A stretch of DNA of 64,000 nucleotides from DATEPR01 sp036273855 (lineage in GTDB: Bacteria; Actinomycetota; Actinomycetes; Mycobacteriales; Pseudonocardiaceae). The position numbers and the translations under genes are program-made. The stretch spans positions 1-64,000 of the forward strand of contig DASUGU010000109.1 of NCBI GenBank assembly GCA_036273855.1, read 5' to 3'. Positions 8,901 through 17,277 of this stretch are shown piece after piece. Positions within the stretch are counted from its first letter, which is position 1, and every line of letters begins with the position of its first letter. The notes beneath the pieces were generated by a model, which was not told the origin of the DNA, made no database searches, and worked only from the letters and a program-made list of their open reading frames with translations.

Positions 8901-10875
8901 CCGCGTCACCGGTGACGGCGGCCAGCCGCAACTGGGCCCTGGCCACGTCGAACGGCGATTCCCTGGCCTGGGCCTCGGCCAGGTAGGCGGCGGGCGTCTC
9001 GCGGTCGTCGCGGTCGCCGCCGCGTTCGGCGATCGCGACCGTGGCCTGCAACCGGAGCAGCCGGTCGTGCCCTTCGCCGCCCAGTTCGGCGAGCCGGTCG
9101 GCGGCGGCTTCGGTGTCGCCGGCCTCGGTGAGCGCGATCGCGCACCGCAGCAGCAACAGGTCCCGGTGGCGGTCCTGCTGGCTGTCCGCCATCCAGGCCA
9201 GCACCGAGGTGAGCCGGTCGACGGCGTCACGTGGCTTGCGCAGTTGGAGGTCCAGTCCGGCCCTGGCCCACTCGGTCAGCGGCCGGGGTGCCGCGTCGTC
9301 CGGTGGTGGGGTGGCGTCGTCCAGCCAGCGGCGGGCGAGTTCCGGGCGGACGCGGTGCAACCAGATGTCGGCGGCGAGGGCGGCGCTCTCCTCAGCCGTG
9401 CACAGCGCGTGCGCGGCGGCACCGGTGAGCCGGTCGGCGACGGCCAGCGCGAGCACCTCGTCCCAGCGACCGCGCTGCCATGCCTCGAACGCGGCGTCGG
9501 CGGCGAGCGCCGGGTGCTCCGGCGGCGCGGTGGACGTCTTCGTCGTTGCGTCGTATGCGAGCAGTTCGGCCCGCACGACGGCACACGTGTCGTCGCCGAT
9601 CGAGCGCGCCAACACGTCCACATCGGACAGTGCGGCGATCCGGCCCGATGTGCGGAGCACGGCGCGTACGCGGTCGACGAGCGACTCGGCGGGCACGGCG
9701 TCCGGCGGCAGGGCCACGATCGCGGCCCAGTTCCCGGTCCGCGCCCAGTGCCGGATCGCCGGCACGGCCACGTCCTGCGGTGGCACGGGTCCGCACCAGG
9801 GCAGCAGTTGCGCGGTGACGGCGTCGTCGGTGGCCGGCAGCGCCCGCAGATCGGCCGGTCGCATCGGCTGGCCACGTCCGACGACGTGCCCGACCAGACC
9901 CGACCCGGCGGGCAGGACCCGGGACTGGAGTTCGGCCCGCCGCCACGGCACGACCCGCTCGGCAACCGCGTCGGCCAGTACCGGGATGATCAGCTCGGAG
10001 TCGGCGAGCAGCCCGGCCGCGACCAGCGTGTCCACCGCCCGCTGGACGTCGGCGCCGGCCATGCCGCACTCACGCGCCACGTCGACAGCCGGTCCGGCGA
10101 CGGCGAGCACCTCGGCCACGTCGGCGGCGGCGCCGGGCAGCTCGGCCAGCCGGCGCGGCAGCGGGTGGTCGGCGGGCAGGCCCAGTCGATGCCGTGGCGA
10201 CAGCCAGGCTTGCCGGTCGATGACGACGACGGCCTGCTTGGCCAGCGCGTCCGTCAGTACGCCGTGCAGCGCGGCCACGTTGCCACCCGTTCGGGCGAAC
10301 AGCTCGGCGGCGAACGGGTCGGCGGGCGGCACGCCCAGCACGTCGGTGGCGTGGTCGACGACGCCGGCCAGGTCCACGGCGGACAGTTCGTGGCGGGGCA
10401 GGTCGGCCAGCGCGGCGGCCAGTCCGGCCGGCACCCGGTCGGGCCAGCCGTCGGGGGCGGTGAGTGCGAGGCGGAGCCCGAGATCGGCGCGGGCACGCAC
10501 CAGTGCGGTGAGGATCTCGGCACCGTCGCGATCGGCCAGGTGCACGTCGTCGACGACCAGCAGCGTGCGGCCGTCGCCACCGCGCGCGGCCAGCGCCGCC
10601 AGCACCTCGGCCGGGCCGGCCGGGCGGACGGTCCCCCTGGCCGCCAGCAGCCGGACGATCTCCCGGCCCAGCCACATCGGGGTGGCCGCGCCGAGGCGGA
10701 CCGGCAGGAATCCGGTGGTCGCGGCGGGTGGCACGGCGGCGACCCGGCGGGCCAGCGTGCTGCGCCCGGCGCCGACGCCGCCGGTGATCAGCAGCGCGGA
10801 GCCAACGGGCCCGCTGACCAGACGGGTGGCAAGCCCGGCAGCCGGATCCGGGTGTGCGTCGAGCCGGGGTGACAT
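5974..10875 (-). CDS. Tandem-duplicated LAL (large ATP-binding LuxR-family) regulator
   Basis: A 1633-residue regulator, nearly twice the usual LAL length of 850-1000. Unit 1: P-loop GGVGAGRST (near residue 35), Walker B LLVVDDVHLAD, helical-repeat region, then a LuxR-like HTH with ELVAAGLSNADIGAVLRR (about 697-745). Unit 2: P-loop GPPGSGRRT (near 778), Walker B VAVLLDDADEF, helical/TPR-like region, then the C-terminal LuxR HTH with LIAAGATNQQAAAELGVSEK (about 1570-1625). Both P-loops carry arginine where lysine is expected. The internal HTH deviates from the LuxR consensus more than the C-terminal one. ATG 10875 is a plausible start. It is convergent with the SARP gene. Confidence 0.9.
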   Translation of the reverse strand: MSPRLDAHPDPAAGLATRLVSGPVGSALLITGGVGAGRSTLARRVAAVPPAATTGFLPVRLGAATPMWLGREIVRLLAARGTVRPAGPAEVLAALAARGGDGRTLLVVDDVHLADRDGAEILTALVRARADLGLRLALTAPDGWPDRVPAGLAAALADLPRHELSAVDLAGVVDHATDVLGVPPADPFAAELFARTGGNVAALHGVLTDALAKQAVVVIDRQAWLSPRHRLGLPADHPLPRRLAELPGAAADVAEVLAVAGPAVDVARECGMAGADVQRAVDTLVAAGLLADSELIIPVLADAVAERVVPWRRAELQSRVLPAGSGLVGHVVGRGQPMRPADLRALPATDDAVTAQLLPWCGPVPPQDVAVPAIRHWARTGNWAAIVALPPDAVPAESLVDRVRAVLRTSGRIAALSDVDVLARSIGDDTCAVVRAELLAYDATTKTSTAPPEHPALAADAAFEAWQRGRWDEVLALAVADRLTGAAAHALCTAEESAALAADIWLHRVRPELARRWLDDATPPPDDAAPRPLTEWARAGLDLQLRKPRDAVDRLTSVLAWMADSQQDRHRDLLLLRCAIALTEAGDTEAAADRLAELGGEGHDRLLRLQATVAIAERGGDRDDRETPAAYLAEAQARESPFDVARAQLRLAAVTGDAELALTAAAGFAALDATLWQVRATSTARELGLDSTLFARNAGVGDVIGELVAAGLSNADIGAVLRRDEAYVKRQVSRLLRATNSNQRAELIARTRPPSAPRADERSGDPVAALLAAGPVAMLVGPPGSGRRTTMTLLQTALAAGRTTPVIVVRVDGAQVRRERRDVASAVLYALGAAVSGVSGPISAALAATGGAVADAAADVLRTVSRTRPVAVLLDDADEFTAQDRSQLGVLGAAATGRCRLVLSGNRFWTWLADVAGSPVPLPAWGATQTAAAIAEQADEWIDPATAGFVAGRVGGRPGVLRELLLAAASPSNAAAGNTAPTEAMRGGVLPPGSPALRGLPGVDTDAGRCVALLGALADPRLPEVEPALAAIGLPPATVRAVCTELLADGTLVSTMDGRLTFAVPLIGESVAATADPGEVRALHRSLADAMLADRHRGVPVDYRALAEHIVGAGATLGQTELAEFAERVAPTDPGRAQRWCAALLAAPPADEQLAGRVTVVSAHTLYDLARFPEAAQAARRALDLLPEQDSLDARTTLINSLLRIGDHDAALGVATEDGQTARSVPDGMQQARILLLRERFDEALGVLSALRPADRQQRVALVTGVRMLAAIGADGGRWRDAEQHADAALSPLTPDQVDTVRTALAWGDLYTSERAVMPGTMPSPAARRKPPPSMARLSAAADALREGHWPAIAELYEQNTADAAEQTYVDGLLRALAVEALVRRGQLDDAELLLRTTSAEQLFGHIIAWAGAGVLLARGDHGEAIDLLRATDRRCRALGYLTGRELVLARWVDACVVAKDTAAAEAVSRDLGRLAARVATVQATLYWLVSRLAIQPDEHTVRSAEQLARRYGDPFLAARVRFHEADLGRPDALRAAHAEFRRLGAADWQRRAADSMTAQRMSTRVAETIGESDRRLIELIAAGATNQQAAAELGVSEKAIEARLTRLYRRTGLRSRVALVREYGGDRRTDTA

Positions 10876-10943
10876 CGCGCCGATCTTAAAGGCGCCCGCC
10901 CGGCCTCGCGTTCGGGAACCCGATTACCGCTCCAGGTGACGAG

Positions 10944-11817
10944 TTATCCGCTCGTCCGGGCCAACGGGTCCTTGTCCGCGGCGGTGGCGTCGTCGTGGTC
11001 GGTGGACACGCTCAGGTCGCGCCAGTGGCGGTCGCTCTCGGCGCGCCGGCCGGCGGCGCGGGTGGCGTAGGTGTAGGCGTCGCTGCCCAGGAGCAGGCGC
11101 AACGGCGGTTCGGCCATGTCGATCACCCGCAGCAGCACGTCCGCGACCTTGGCCGGGTCGCCGGCCTGGGTGGACCCGCCTGCCTGGATCAGCCGCGCCC
11201 GCTCGCCCCACGGTCGCGTCGTAGGGCGGGCTGATCGGCGGGATCGCCATCGACGACCCGGCCCAGTCGGTGCGCATGCCGCCGGGTTCCAGGACGGTCA
11301 CCTTGATCCCGAGCGGCCCGACCTCCTGGGCCAGCACCTCGGAAAAGCCGCCGACGGCCCACTTCGCCGCCTGGTAGGCGGACAGGCCGACGCTGGCCAC
11401 CCGGCCGCCGACGGACGACACCTGGACGACGTGGCCGCTCCCCTGCTCGCGCAGCACCGGCAGCGCAGCCTTGGTCACGGTGACCACGCCGAGCAGGTTG
11501 GTCTCGAGCTGCGCCCGGAACGAGTCGAGCGTGATGTCCTCGACGGCCGCCAGATCGGCGTAACCGGCGTTGTTCACGACCACGTCCAGCCGGCCGAACT
11601 CGTCGACGGCGACCCGGACCGCGTGCGCGGCCGCGTCGGCGTCGGCCACGTCCAGGGCGACCGCGCGGACGGTGTCCGGGTAGGCCTCGACGAAATCGGA
11701 CAGCTGACCGGGGTGGCGGGCCGTGGCGACGACCCGATGCCCGGCCGCGAGGGCCTTGGCCACCACCTGTCGGCCCAGGCCACGGGAACTGCCGGTCACC
11801 AGGAGAACTCTGCTCAT
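10944..11817 (-). pseudogene. Short-chain dehydrogenase/reductase, frameshifted near its C-terminus
   Basis: NAD(P)-dependent SDR. The N-terminal half is intact: Rossmann motif TGSSRGLG, NNAG, catalytic serine in VSSVGG and the YQAAK motif with catalytic Tyr/Lys. After PPYDATVG the frame is lost. Reading one base differently at the C-run at 11206-11209 (four C where three are expected) gives ERARLIQAGGSTQAGDPAKV and continues into LLRVIDMAEPPLRLLLGSDA, the normal SDR C-terminus, ending at 10944. Without that correction the frame runs to 10924 with an arginine-rich nonsense tail. It is divergent from a TetR gene and probably its target. Either a true one-base insertion or a homopolymer sequencing error. 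Confidence 0.85.
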
Positions 11818-11824
11818 GCCTCTA

Positions 11825-11840
11825 GTCTACACTCGTAGAC
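11825..11840. promoter_or_regulatory. TetR operator: perfect inverted repeat
   Basis: GTCTAC, four bases, GTAGAC: a perfect 6-bp inverted repeat filling almost all of the 23 bases between the divergent SDR and TetR starts, and ending right before the TetR ATG. Likely the binding site through which the TetR protein controls both genes. With so little room, at least one transcript is probably leaderless or nearly so. Confidence 0.65.
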
Positions 11841-12407
11841 ATGACCGAGCCTCGACGCCGGGACGCGGCGACCACCCGGGCGGCGATCCTGGCCTCGGCG
11901 GTCGCCGAGTTCACCGAGCACGGCTACGCGGGCGCGGGCGTGCGGCAGATCGCCGAGCGGGCTGGCGTGACCGCGATGTTGATCAATCGTTACTTCGGGT
12001 CGAAGGAACAACTGTTCGCCGAGGCCGTCGACACGTCCTTCGGGCCACCGACGATCGTCGGCCGCGGCGACACCGGTGATCTCGCGGGCGATCTCGGCCG
12101 GACGCTGGCCGCCCGCACCGCGCCGGGGGCCACGCCGCTCGACCCGTTCCTGCTCATGCTCCGCTCGGCGTCCGACCCGAAGGCCGCGGCGATCATCCGT
12201 GACGGGATCGAACGGCACGCCGGCGAGCGGTTCGCCGGGCTGCTGGACGGTCCGGACAACCACGCCAGGGCGCAGGTGGGCCTGTCCCTGGTGGCCGGCG
12301 TCCTGCTGATGCGCACGGTCATCGCCACTACGGCGTTGGCACAGTTCGACGACGAGCGGCTCGCCGCGCTGCTCGGCCAGATGTTCGCGCCGGTCGTCAA
12401 TCCGTAG
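11841..12407 (+). CDS. TetR-family transcriptional regulator
   Basis: One-component repressor, 188 residues. The N-terminal HTH is evident: TRAAILASAVAEFTEHGYAG followed by VRQIAERAGVTAMLINRYFG and SKEQLFAEAV, the canonical TetR recognition-helix pattern. The C-terminal helical domain (LLMLRSASDPKAAAIIRDGI, LAALLGQMF) resembles the group often labelled TetR_C_17-like. It is divergent from the SDR gene with a palindromic operator between them, and probably represses that gene. ATG 11841 sits directly after the operator with no ribosome-binding site, which suggests a leaderless mRNA. Its 3' end overlaps the convergent HTH_42 gene by 11 bases. Confidence 0.93.
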   Translation: MTEPRRRDAATTRAAILASAVAEFTEHGYAGAGVRQIAERAGVTAMLINRYFGSKEQLFAEAVDTSFGPPTIVGRGDTGDLAGDLGRTLAARTAPGATPLDPFLLMLRSASDPKAAAIIRDGIERHAGERFAGLLDGPDNHARAQVGLSLVAGVLLMRTVIATTALAQFDDERLAALLGQMFAPVVNP

Positions 12408-13554
12408 CGATCTTCATCGCCGGTGAGCGGTAGACGCTGGCGATGCGCAGGCTGTCCAGCCATTCGGTCAGCCGGGCCGCCTCGGCGTCGAGCGCGCGAC
12501 GGGTCCGGGCCGGCACGGATTCCAGCAGCCGCACGGCCACGACGCCCGCCCCGTCCTGGACCCAGCAGCCGACGATCCGACCGTCCGCCCACGCGGTGGT
12601 GCCGGCGTTGCCCCGGTTGTCGAAGACCTGGTCGCCGTGCGGGCCGAGGTAGAAGTCACGGCCCTGCCACCCCATCACCGTCGGGTCCAGCACCGGCAGC
12701 AGGGACACCCACGGTCCGGGATCGGGCACCTCGTCGAGGTCGTCGGGCAACAGCAGGCCGACGCCACCGCCGTCCAGCGAGACCTCCTCGACCTCCAGTT
12801 CGCGCAACGCCGCCCGCACGGCCGTCTTGGTGGAACCGAGCCACCACACGATGTCGTTCTCGGTGCCCGGGCCGAACGTGTGGAGCCAGCGGCGGACCAG
12901 TTCGCGGTAGCCGTCGGCCGAGGACGACGACGGCGGCACGTCGCCCAGCCAGTGCCGCATCAGCGCCCAGCGCTGTCGGGAGGTGTGCCAGCGGCCGGTG
13001 TTCGTGCCGCGCACGAGCTCACCGGTCACCCCGAGGTAGACCAGGATGTTGGACGACGAGAGCACTTCGTTCGGCCACGTCACCGTCGAGAAGTCGAGCA
13101 TCGGCGCGTCCGCCCGCAGTTCGAGAGCCGAACGGCCCTCCGGGATGTCGCCCAGCACCGTGAGCACCTCGGCGCTCGCCCGGTCCAGCCAGTCGGCGCC
13201 GTCGACGGCCAGGCCGGCCCGGACGATCTGCCTGGCCAGCCGGGCCCGCAGCGCCACCGCGACCCGGGCCGACGCGCTGGGCCACACCGAGGGCAGCAAC
13301 TCTCGCGGGAACACGAACAGGGTGCGCCGCATGGCCAGTTGCTTCACCAGGCTCCGCTCGGCGTAGAGCGCGCGATCCAGATCGGCGATCTCGAACCCGG
13401 TGACCCGGGCCCAGCACGACAGGTACACGGTGGCCGGCTCGGTGGAGTGCAGCGCGGTCACGGCCCGGGTGGCCGCCTCGGGCGAGTCGACCCGGTAGGC
13501 CGGCGCCAGCGCGTGGCGGACGGCCAACCGGGCACGACGTTCGTCATCGGTCAC
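12397..13554 (-). CDS. Winged-helix DNA-binding domain protein (HTH_42 / AlkZ-like superfamily)
   Basis: About 385 residues, the usual length for HTH_42 (AlkZ/YcaQ superfamily) proteins. Visible landmarks are RRARLAVRHALAP at the N-terminus, ALHSTEPATVYLSCWARV where AlkZ glycosylases carry their glutamine-containing catalytic motif, RTLFVFPRELLP, the winged-helix part LHTFGPGTENDIVWWLG, and the C-terminal WADGRIVGCWVQDGAG. Characterised AlkZ-type proteins are DNA glycosylases acting on bulky or crosslinked lesions. Here the catalytic position reads HST, so activity is uncertain. No ATG exists near the start: GTG 13554 gives the familiar TDDERRARL beginning, and GTG 13563 is the alternative. 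Confidence 0.85.
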   Translation of the reverse strand: MTDDERRARLAVRHALAPAYRVDSPEAATRAVTALHSTEPATVYLSCWARVTGFEIADLDRALYAERSLVKQLAMRRTLFVFPRELLPSVWPSASARVAVALRARLARQIVRAGLAVDGADWLDRASAEVLTVLGDIPEGRSALELRADAPMLDFSTVTWPNEVLSSSNILVYLGVTGELVRGTNTGRWHTSRQRWALMRHWLGDVPPSSSSADGYRELVRRWLHTFGPGTENDIVWWLGSTKTAVRAALRELEVEEVSLDGGGVGLLLPDDLDEVPDPGPWVSLLPVLDPTVMGWQGRDFYLGPHGDQVFDNRGNAGTTAWADGRIVGCWVQDGAGVVAVRLLESVPARTRRALDAEAARLTEWLDSLRIASVYRSPAMKIATD

Positions 13555-13584
13555 ATGGCGCACCGCGTCGATGTTGCCAGGCGG

Positions 13585-14274
13585 CTACCAGGGCCGGGCG
13601 GCCAGGCGTTCCTGGCAGACGCGCCGCTCCCCCGGCTGCTCGACCACGTCGGCCAGGCGGAGCGCCTCTGCCTTGAGGCGGTCGGCGTCGGCCCGGCCGG
13701 CGCGCGAGGCGACCCGCGCGATCGCCTCGGCGGCGAAGGCTCGGTCCCAGTCGGCGAAGGCGGCGGGATGTTCGGCGATCAGTGCGGCGTACCGGTCGGC
13801 GTGGCGCTGGGCGACGTCGAGCAGGCCGGTGGCCACCGCGACGGTGGCGATGAGGTGTTCGGCGCGGCCGTGGTTGGCGACCGTGCCGACCTGGAGCCAG
13901 TGGTGGGCGGCGGCGTACGCGGCGTACAGCGCCTGTTCCCGCTCGGCGGCGGGGCTGTGCTCGGACAGGCCGTTGTCGACCACGTCCCAGGTGCCGTTGT
14001 TGAGTTCGACCGCGAACCACCGGTCGAGGTCCCGGCCGCCGCTCTGCTGGGCCACGACGGCGGCGGCCAGGTCGCGCCAGCCGTCGAAGCCGTACTCGCG
14101 GGCGATCACCAGTTGGGCGTCCCGCAGCGCGATCTCGGCGCCCGCGTCGGGCAGGACCGCGCGGACCCGCGCGACGGCCGCCGGGTTGGTGCCGGCGTGC
14201 GCCCGGCGGAGTTCCTTGGCCAGTGCCCGCAACTGGGACAGGTCGGCGTTGTCGGGGAGTTGCTTGTCGTCCAT
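13585..14274 (-). CDS. Hypothetical helical protein with ankyrin-protein-like N-terminus
   Basis: About 229 residues from ATG 14274 (MDDKQLPDN). The N-terminal region LRALAKELRRAHAGTNP followed by ALRDAQLVIAREYGFDGW resembles the helical leader found before ankyrin repeats in many actinobacterial proteins. The rest is helical and repeat-like (ALYAAYAAAHHWLQVG, FADWDRAFAAEAIARVASRA) and resembles uncharacterised proteins in which those helices follow directly. No catalytic motif, signal peptide or membrane segment is visible. A further 21 codons upstream are open, but the M22 start looks more natural. It runs in the same direction as the HTH_42 gene, about 30 bases upstream of it, so the two may be co-transcribed. 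Function unknown. Confidence 0.75.
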   Translation of the reverse strand: MDDKQLPDNADLSQLRALAKELRRAHAGTNPAAVARVRAVLPDAGAEIALRDAQLVIAREYGFDGWRDLAAAVVAQQSGGRDLDRWFAVELNNGTWDVVDNGLSEHSPAAEREQALYAAYAAAHHWLQVGTVANHGRAEHLIATVAVATGLLDVAQRHADRYAALIAEHPAAFADWDRAFAAEAIARVASRAGRADADRLKAEALRLADVVEQPGERRVCQERLAARPW

Positions 14275-14410
14275 CGCTGCTCCATCGCGAGCCGGGTCCG
14301 CTGCGGCCGGCCGCGACAGGAGGGGATGCGTGGCCATGGGATGGTCGGGAATCCAGGTGCACTCGGTGCTTGCCGCGGACGGGAGGCGCCCTGGTACGCG
14401 CTGCGGGTCA

Positions 14411-15562
14411 CTATAGCGGGGAGCGCACCCGAAGCACGCCCGCGGCCACGGCGGCGACGGCCACGATCACCGCGCTGAGCACCAACGCCTCGTGGTAGCC
14501 GCCGTGCAACAGCGGTTCGACGGCGAGCGGGCCGACGATCTGCCCGATGCTGTAGCCCGTCGTGAGGATCGCCACCGCCCTCGGCACCCCGAGGTGGGCG
14601 CCGACGGCCAGCGACAGGGTGGCCACGCCGAGGAACGTCGCCCCGAACAGCACGGCCGACAGCAGCGCGGCAGCGGCACCGCCGACGACCGCCGGCAGGG
14701 CGACGCCGACGGCCTGCACGACGAGCGCCACCACGAGCAGCGCCGGACGCGACCACCGCCTGCTCCACCACGCCCACAGCGCCGCCGACGGGACCGCGGC
14801 CAACCCGACCAGCACCCACGCCGCGTCGCCGACCCCGCCGGAGGCCGTCTGGTCGATCGCGGCCACCAGGAACGTGCCGGCGATGATGTAGCCGACGCCC
14901 TCCAGCGAGTAGCTCGTCACCAGAAGCGCGAACCTGCCCTGGCTGCGGGTCTTCCCGGTGGCTTGTCCGTCCGATGAGGACGGTACGGGCAGCGACCACG
15001 CCGCCATCGCGCACAGCACAGCCAACCCGGCCGCGCTCCACCACGCCTGCTGCCAGCTGGCCGTGTCACGCAGGACTAGTACCAGCGCACCGGACAGGGC
15101 GATCCCCGCGCCCACACCGCCGAATCCCCAGCCGACCAGATGGTGGTCCCGCCCGCGCAGGCCGTGCAGCAGCGAACTGGCCGCCACCACGAACACCACG
15201 GCGCTCGCCACACCCGCGACCAACCGCAGGACCAGCCACGCCGTACCGGTCTCCGACACCGGCATCAGGGCCAGCGACACGACGACGGTCACCAGCGACA
15301 CCCGCAACGCCGTACGCGAGTGCGCCAGGCGTGGCACCACGATCGCGGCAAGCGCGCCGATCAGATAGCCGACGTAGTTGGCGGTGGCCAGATCGGCACC
15401 CAGCGCGGGCGACAGCCCGGCCTGGGCGTGCATCAACGGCAGGATCGGCGTGTAGACGAACCGCCCGAGCCCCATGCCCGCGGCGAGTGCGGCCGCCGCC
15501 CTGGCCACCAGCCACCATGACCCGACCGCCCGTCGCGACGGCGTGTCGACCACTGCGGCCAT
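14411..15562 (-). CDS. MFS transporter (YbfB/YjiJ type)
   Basis: Integral membrane transporter of about 383 residues with roughly 12 hydrophobic helices. The N-terminal signature AAGMGLGRFVYTPILPLM is the hallmark of the YbfB/YjiJ MFS group, and ATANYVGYLIGALAA follows. The C-terminal half has LTTGYSIGQIVGPL. The start ATG 15562 has a strong GGAGGG ribosome-binding site upstream; the 34 codons further upstream are shadow. It is divergent from a LysR gene start at 15678, the classic arrangement of a LysR regulator and its transporter target. That LysR gene is now split by the integrated element. Substrate unknown. Confidence 0.9.
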   Translation of the reverse strand: MAAVVDTPSRRAVGSWWLVARAAAALAAGMGLGRFVYTPILPLMHAQAGLSPALGADLATANYVGYLIGALAAIVVPRLAHSRTALRVSLVTVVVSLALMPVSETGTAWLVLRLVAGVASAVVFVVAASSLLHGLRGRDHHLVGWGFGGVGAGIALSGALVLVLRDTASWQQAWWSAAGLAVLCAMAAWSLPVPSSSDGQATGKTRSQGRFALLVTSYSLEGVGYIIAGTFLVAAIDQTASGGVGDAAWVLVGLAAVPSAALWAWWSRRWSRPALLVVALVVQAVGVALPAVVGGAAAALLSAVLFGATFLGVATLSLAVGAHLGVPRAVAILTTGYSIGQIVGPLAVEPLLHGGYHEALVLSAVIVAVAAVAAGVLRVRSPL

Positions 15563-15677
15563 GGGTGTCCCTCCGTCGGCTCCGCCCTCCACCATGAGCC
15601 GCCGGCCGGCAGGCACGCCACGACCGGCTTCCTCTCTGGTAGGAGGCTGCGCCTCCCACCGCACCTAGAATCGCCGG

Positions 15678-15770
15678 ATGGAGCTACGCCAGCTTCGTTA
15701 TTTCGTCGCGGTGGCCAAGGCGCTCTTACCACATACTTCGTCCCATGGGTGCATCACAGCCGCTCCGTGA
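15678..15770 (+). pseudogene. LysR 5' fragment left at the element junction
   Basis: ATG 15678 begins MELRQLRYFVAVAK, the unmistakable N-terminus of a LysR-family HTH. The host sequence ends at about 15720. The frame then reads 16 residues of element DNA (ALLPHTSSHG and so on) and stops at 15770. The rest of the gene continues at 37107. This is the displaced native 5' end, still attached to its own promoter and divergent from the MFS gene. A 30-residue product would be non-functional. Confidence 0.85.
15718..15720. other. attL core (AGG)
   Basis: The last bases shared with the right junction: GCCAAGG here and GCCGAGG at 37100-37106, with CTC/CTC resuming a few bases later. The crossover lies in or next to this AGG, inside the LysR codons for Lys14/Glu15. 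The exact dinucleotide cannot be fixed without an empty-site sequence. Confidence 0.6.
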
Positions 15771-17277
15771 GCGTGGTCGAACTCTCATCGAACACGACCC
15801 TGACCAGCTAGTTTGGGTGCTGTCGGCCCGTGAGTCCAGGGTGACACAGGGTCAGGACGGGACCGGTGAGGGTCAGGTCGACTACCAGTTGAGCGACCTT
15901 CGCGAGTTCGTGTCCGGTCTCGGCGGGCGGATCGACCGCGAGGTTCCCGAGGCCAACGTGTCGTCGTTCAAGCGGCGGCGTGTCCAGTTGCCGGACGGGA
16001 CCGACGGCTTCCGAGTCGTGCGGCCGGACTGGGAAGCCATCATGACGGCCCTACGCCGAGGTGAGTGCAACGCGCTCGCCGTGGTCGACCTCGACCGCAT
16101 GACCCGCGACCCACGCATCCTTGAGGACGCCATCGACGTGGTCGAGTTGTACGGCGTGTACATCGTGAGCATGACCGGCAACATCGATCTGTCCACCGAC
16201 GCGGGCATCTCGGCTGCCCGAACCCTCGTCAATCAACGAAATCAGGAGTCACGGAACACATCTCGCCGCGTCGCCGTGGGAAAGCGCCGAGCAGCGATGG
16301 CTGGAAAGAACCATGGCGGGCCGAAACGCCCGTTTGGATGGCGCAAGGACCGGCTCACGTTGAACAAGCGTGAATCCGGTTACATCCTACAAGAGATCCC
16401 GCGCATTAGGGCGGGCGTGAAGCCACTCACAATAGCGCGCGAATGGAACGCTCGTAAGATCCCCACGGTGACGGGTGTCGAGTGGCGGTCCGGCACAATC
16501 CAGAACATGTTTCTTCGGCCGCGCATGTGCGGGATGGTCATCTATCGCGGCGAGATCATGAGGGATACCGAAGGCAATCCCGTACGGGGACGCTGGCAGC
16601 CGGTTATGACAGACGAACAGTACGCCGACGTGATGGCCGCTTGGGGACCGTCTGATAAGTCTGAGCATTCACGAGTGAGTGGACGCGGTCGCGGTTATCG
16701 AACGATCTACCTGTTGTCGCCCTTCGTCCGGTGCGGTAAGTGCAACGCGCGGATGACCGGCCAGCGATACCGCGACCGTTACGGGGTATTGCAGGAGAGG
16801 TACGGTTGCCCCTCGAAAGGTCAAGGCGGTTGCGGATGCGTATCACGCAAGGCCGCACCGGTGGACGAGTACATCACCGCTTTGGTGATCGCGGACCAAC
16901 AACGTATACAGTCAGAAAAAGTCGAGGAACTTCCGCCGTGGCCACGAGAGAAAGAACTGGAGGATTTGGAAAAGCGTATCGACGAGTCGACGCGGCGATA
17001 TGAGTCAGGCGACTACACGGCCGAACGATACTTCCCCAGCCTGGCACGCATGGAAGCCAATGTAGCGGAGCTTCGACGGGAACAACGCAAGTACACGGCC
17101 CGGCAGGACAGCCGGAAGCGTGCGATCGCGAACCTAGCGGAAGAATGGAGCAAGCCAAGTTTCACGATCGAGCTAAAGCAAGCGGCAATCGCACAGAGCT
17201 TGACAGCCGTGATCATTGCTCCGGTAAAGAAGGGTGCCCGGTTCCATCCTGATCAGCTCACACCGATCTGGCGATAG
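15745..17277 (+). CDS. Large serine recombinase (integrase)
   Basis: Site-specific integrase of 510 residues. N-terminal resolvase domain: the catalytic serine is probably Ser31 in SARESR (compare RQSR in phiC31 integrase), followed by LAVVDLDRMTRDPRILED and a GNIDLSTDAG motif. Then the Recombinase domain (RRAAMAGKNHGGPKRPFGW through EWNARKIPTVTG), a zinc ribbon with CGKC near residue 331 and YGCPSKGQGGCGC near 353, and a coiled coil (about 395-455) with a C-terminal tail. This is the full architecture of phage/ICE large serine integrases. It starts at ATG 15745, only 24 bases from the left core, the usual position beside attP. It should catalyse integration into the LysR gene, and excision with a directionality factor. 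Confidence 0.95.
   Translation: MGASQPLRERGRTLIEHDPDQLVWVLSARESRVTQGQDGTGEGQVDYQLSDLREFVSGLGGRIDREVPEANVSSFKRRRVQLPDGTDGFRVVRPDWEAIMTALRRGECNALAVVDLDRMTRDPRILEDAIDVVELYGVYIVSMTGNIDLSTDAGISAARTLVNQRNQESRNTSRRVAVGKRRAAMAGKNHGGPKRPFGWRKDRLTLNKRESGYILQEIPRIRAGVKPLTIAREWNARKIPTVTGVEWRSGTIQNMFLRPRMCGMVIYRGEIMRDTEGNPVRGRWQPVMTDEQYADVMAAWGPSDKSEHSRVSGRGRGYRTIYLLSPFVRCGKCNARMTGQRYRDRYGVLQERYGCPSKGQGGCGCVSRKAAPVDEYITALVIADQQRIQSEKVEELPPWPREKELEDLEKRIDESTRRYESGDYTAERYFPSLARMEANVAELRREQRKYTARQDSRKRAIANLAEEWSKPSFTIELKQAAIAQSLTAVIIAPVKKGARFHPDQLTPIWR

Noticed and set aside
15700..15730. tRNA gene as the element's attachment site
   Set aside because: No tRNA structure at either junction; both flanks read as LysR coding sequence.
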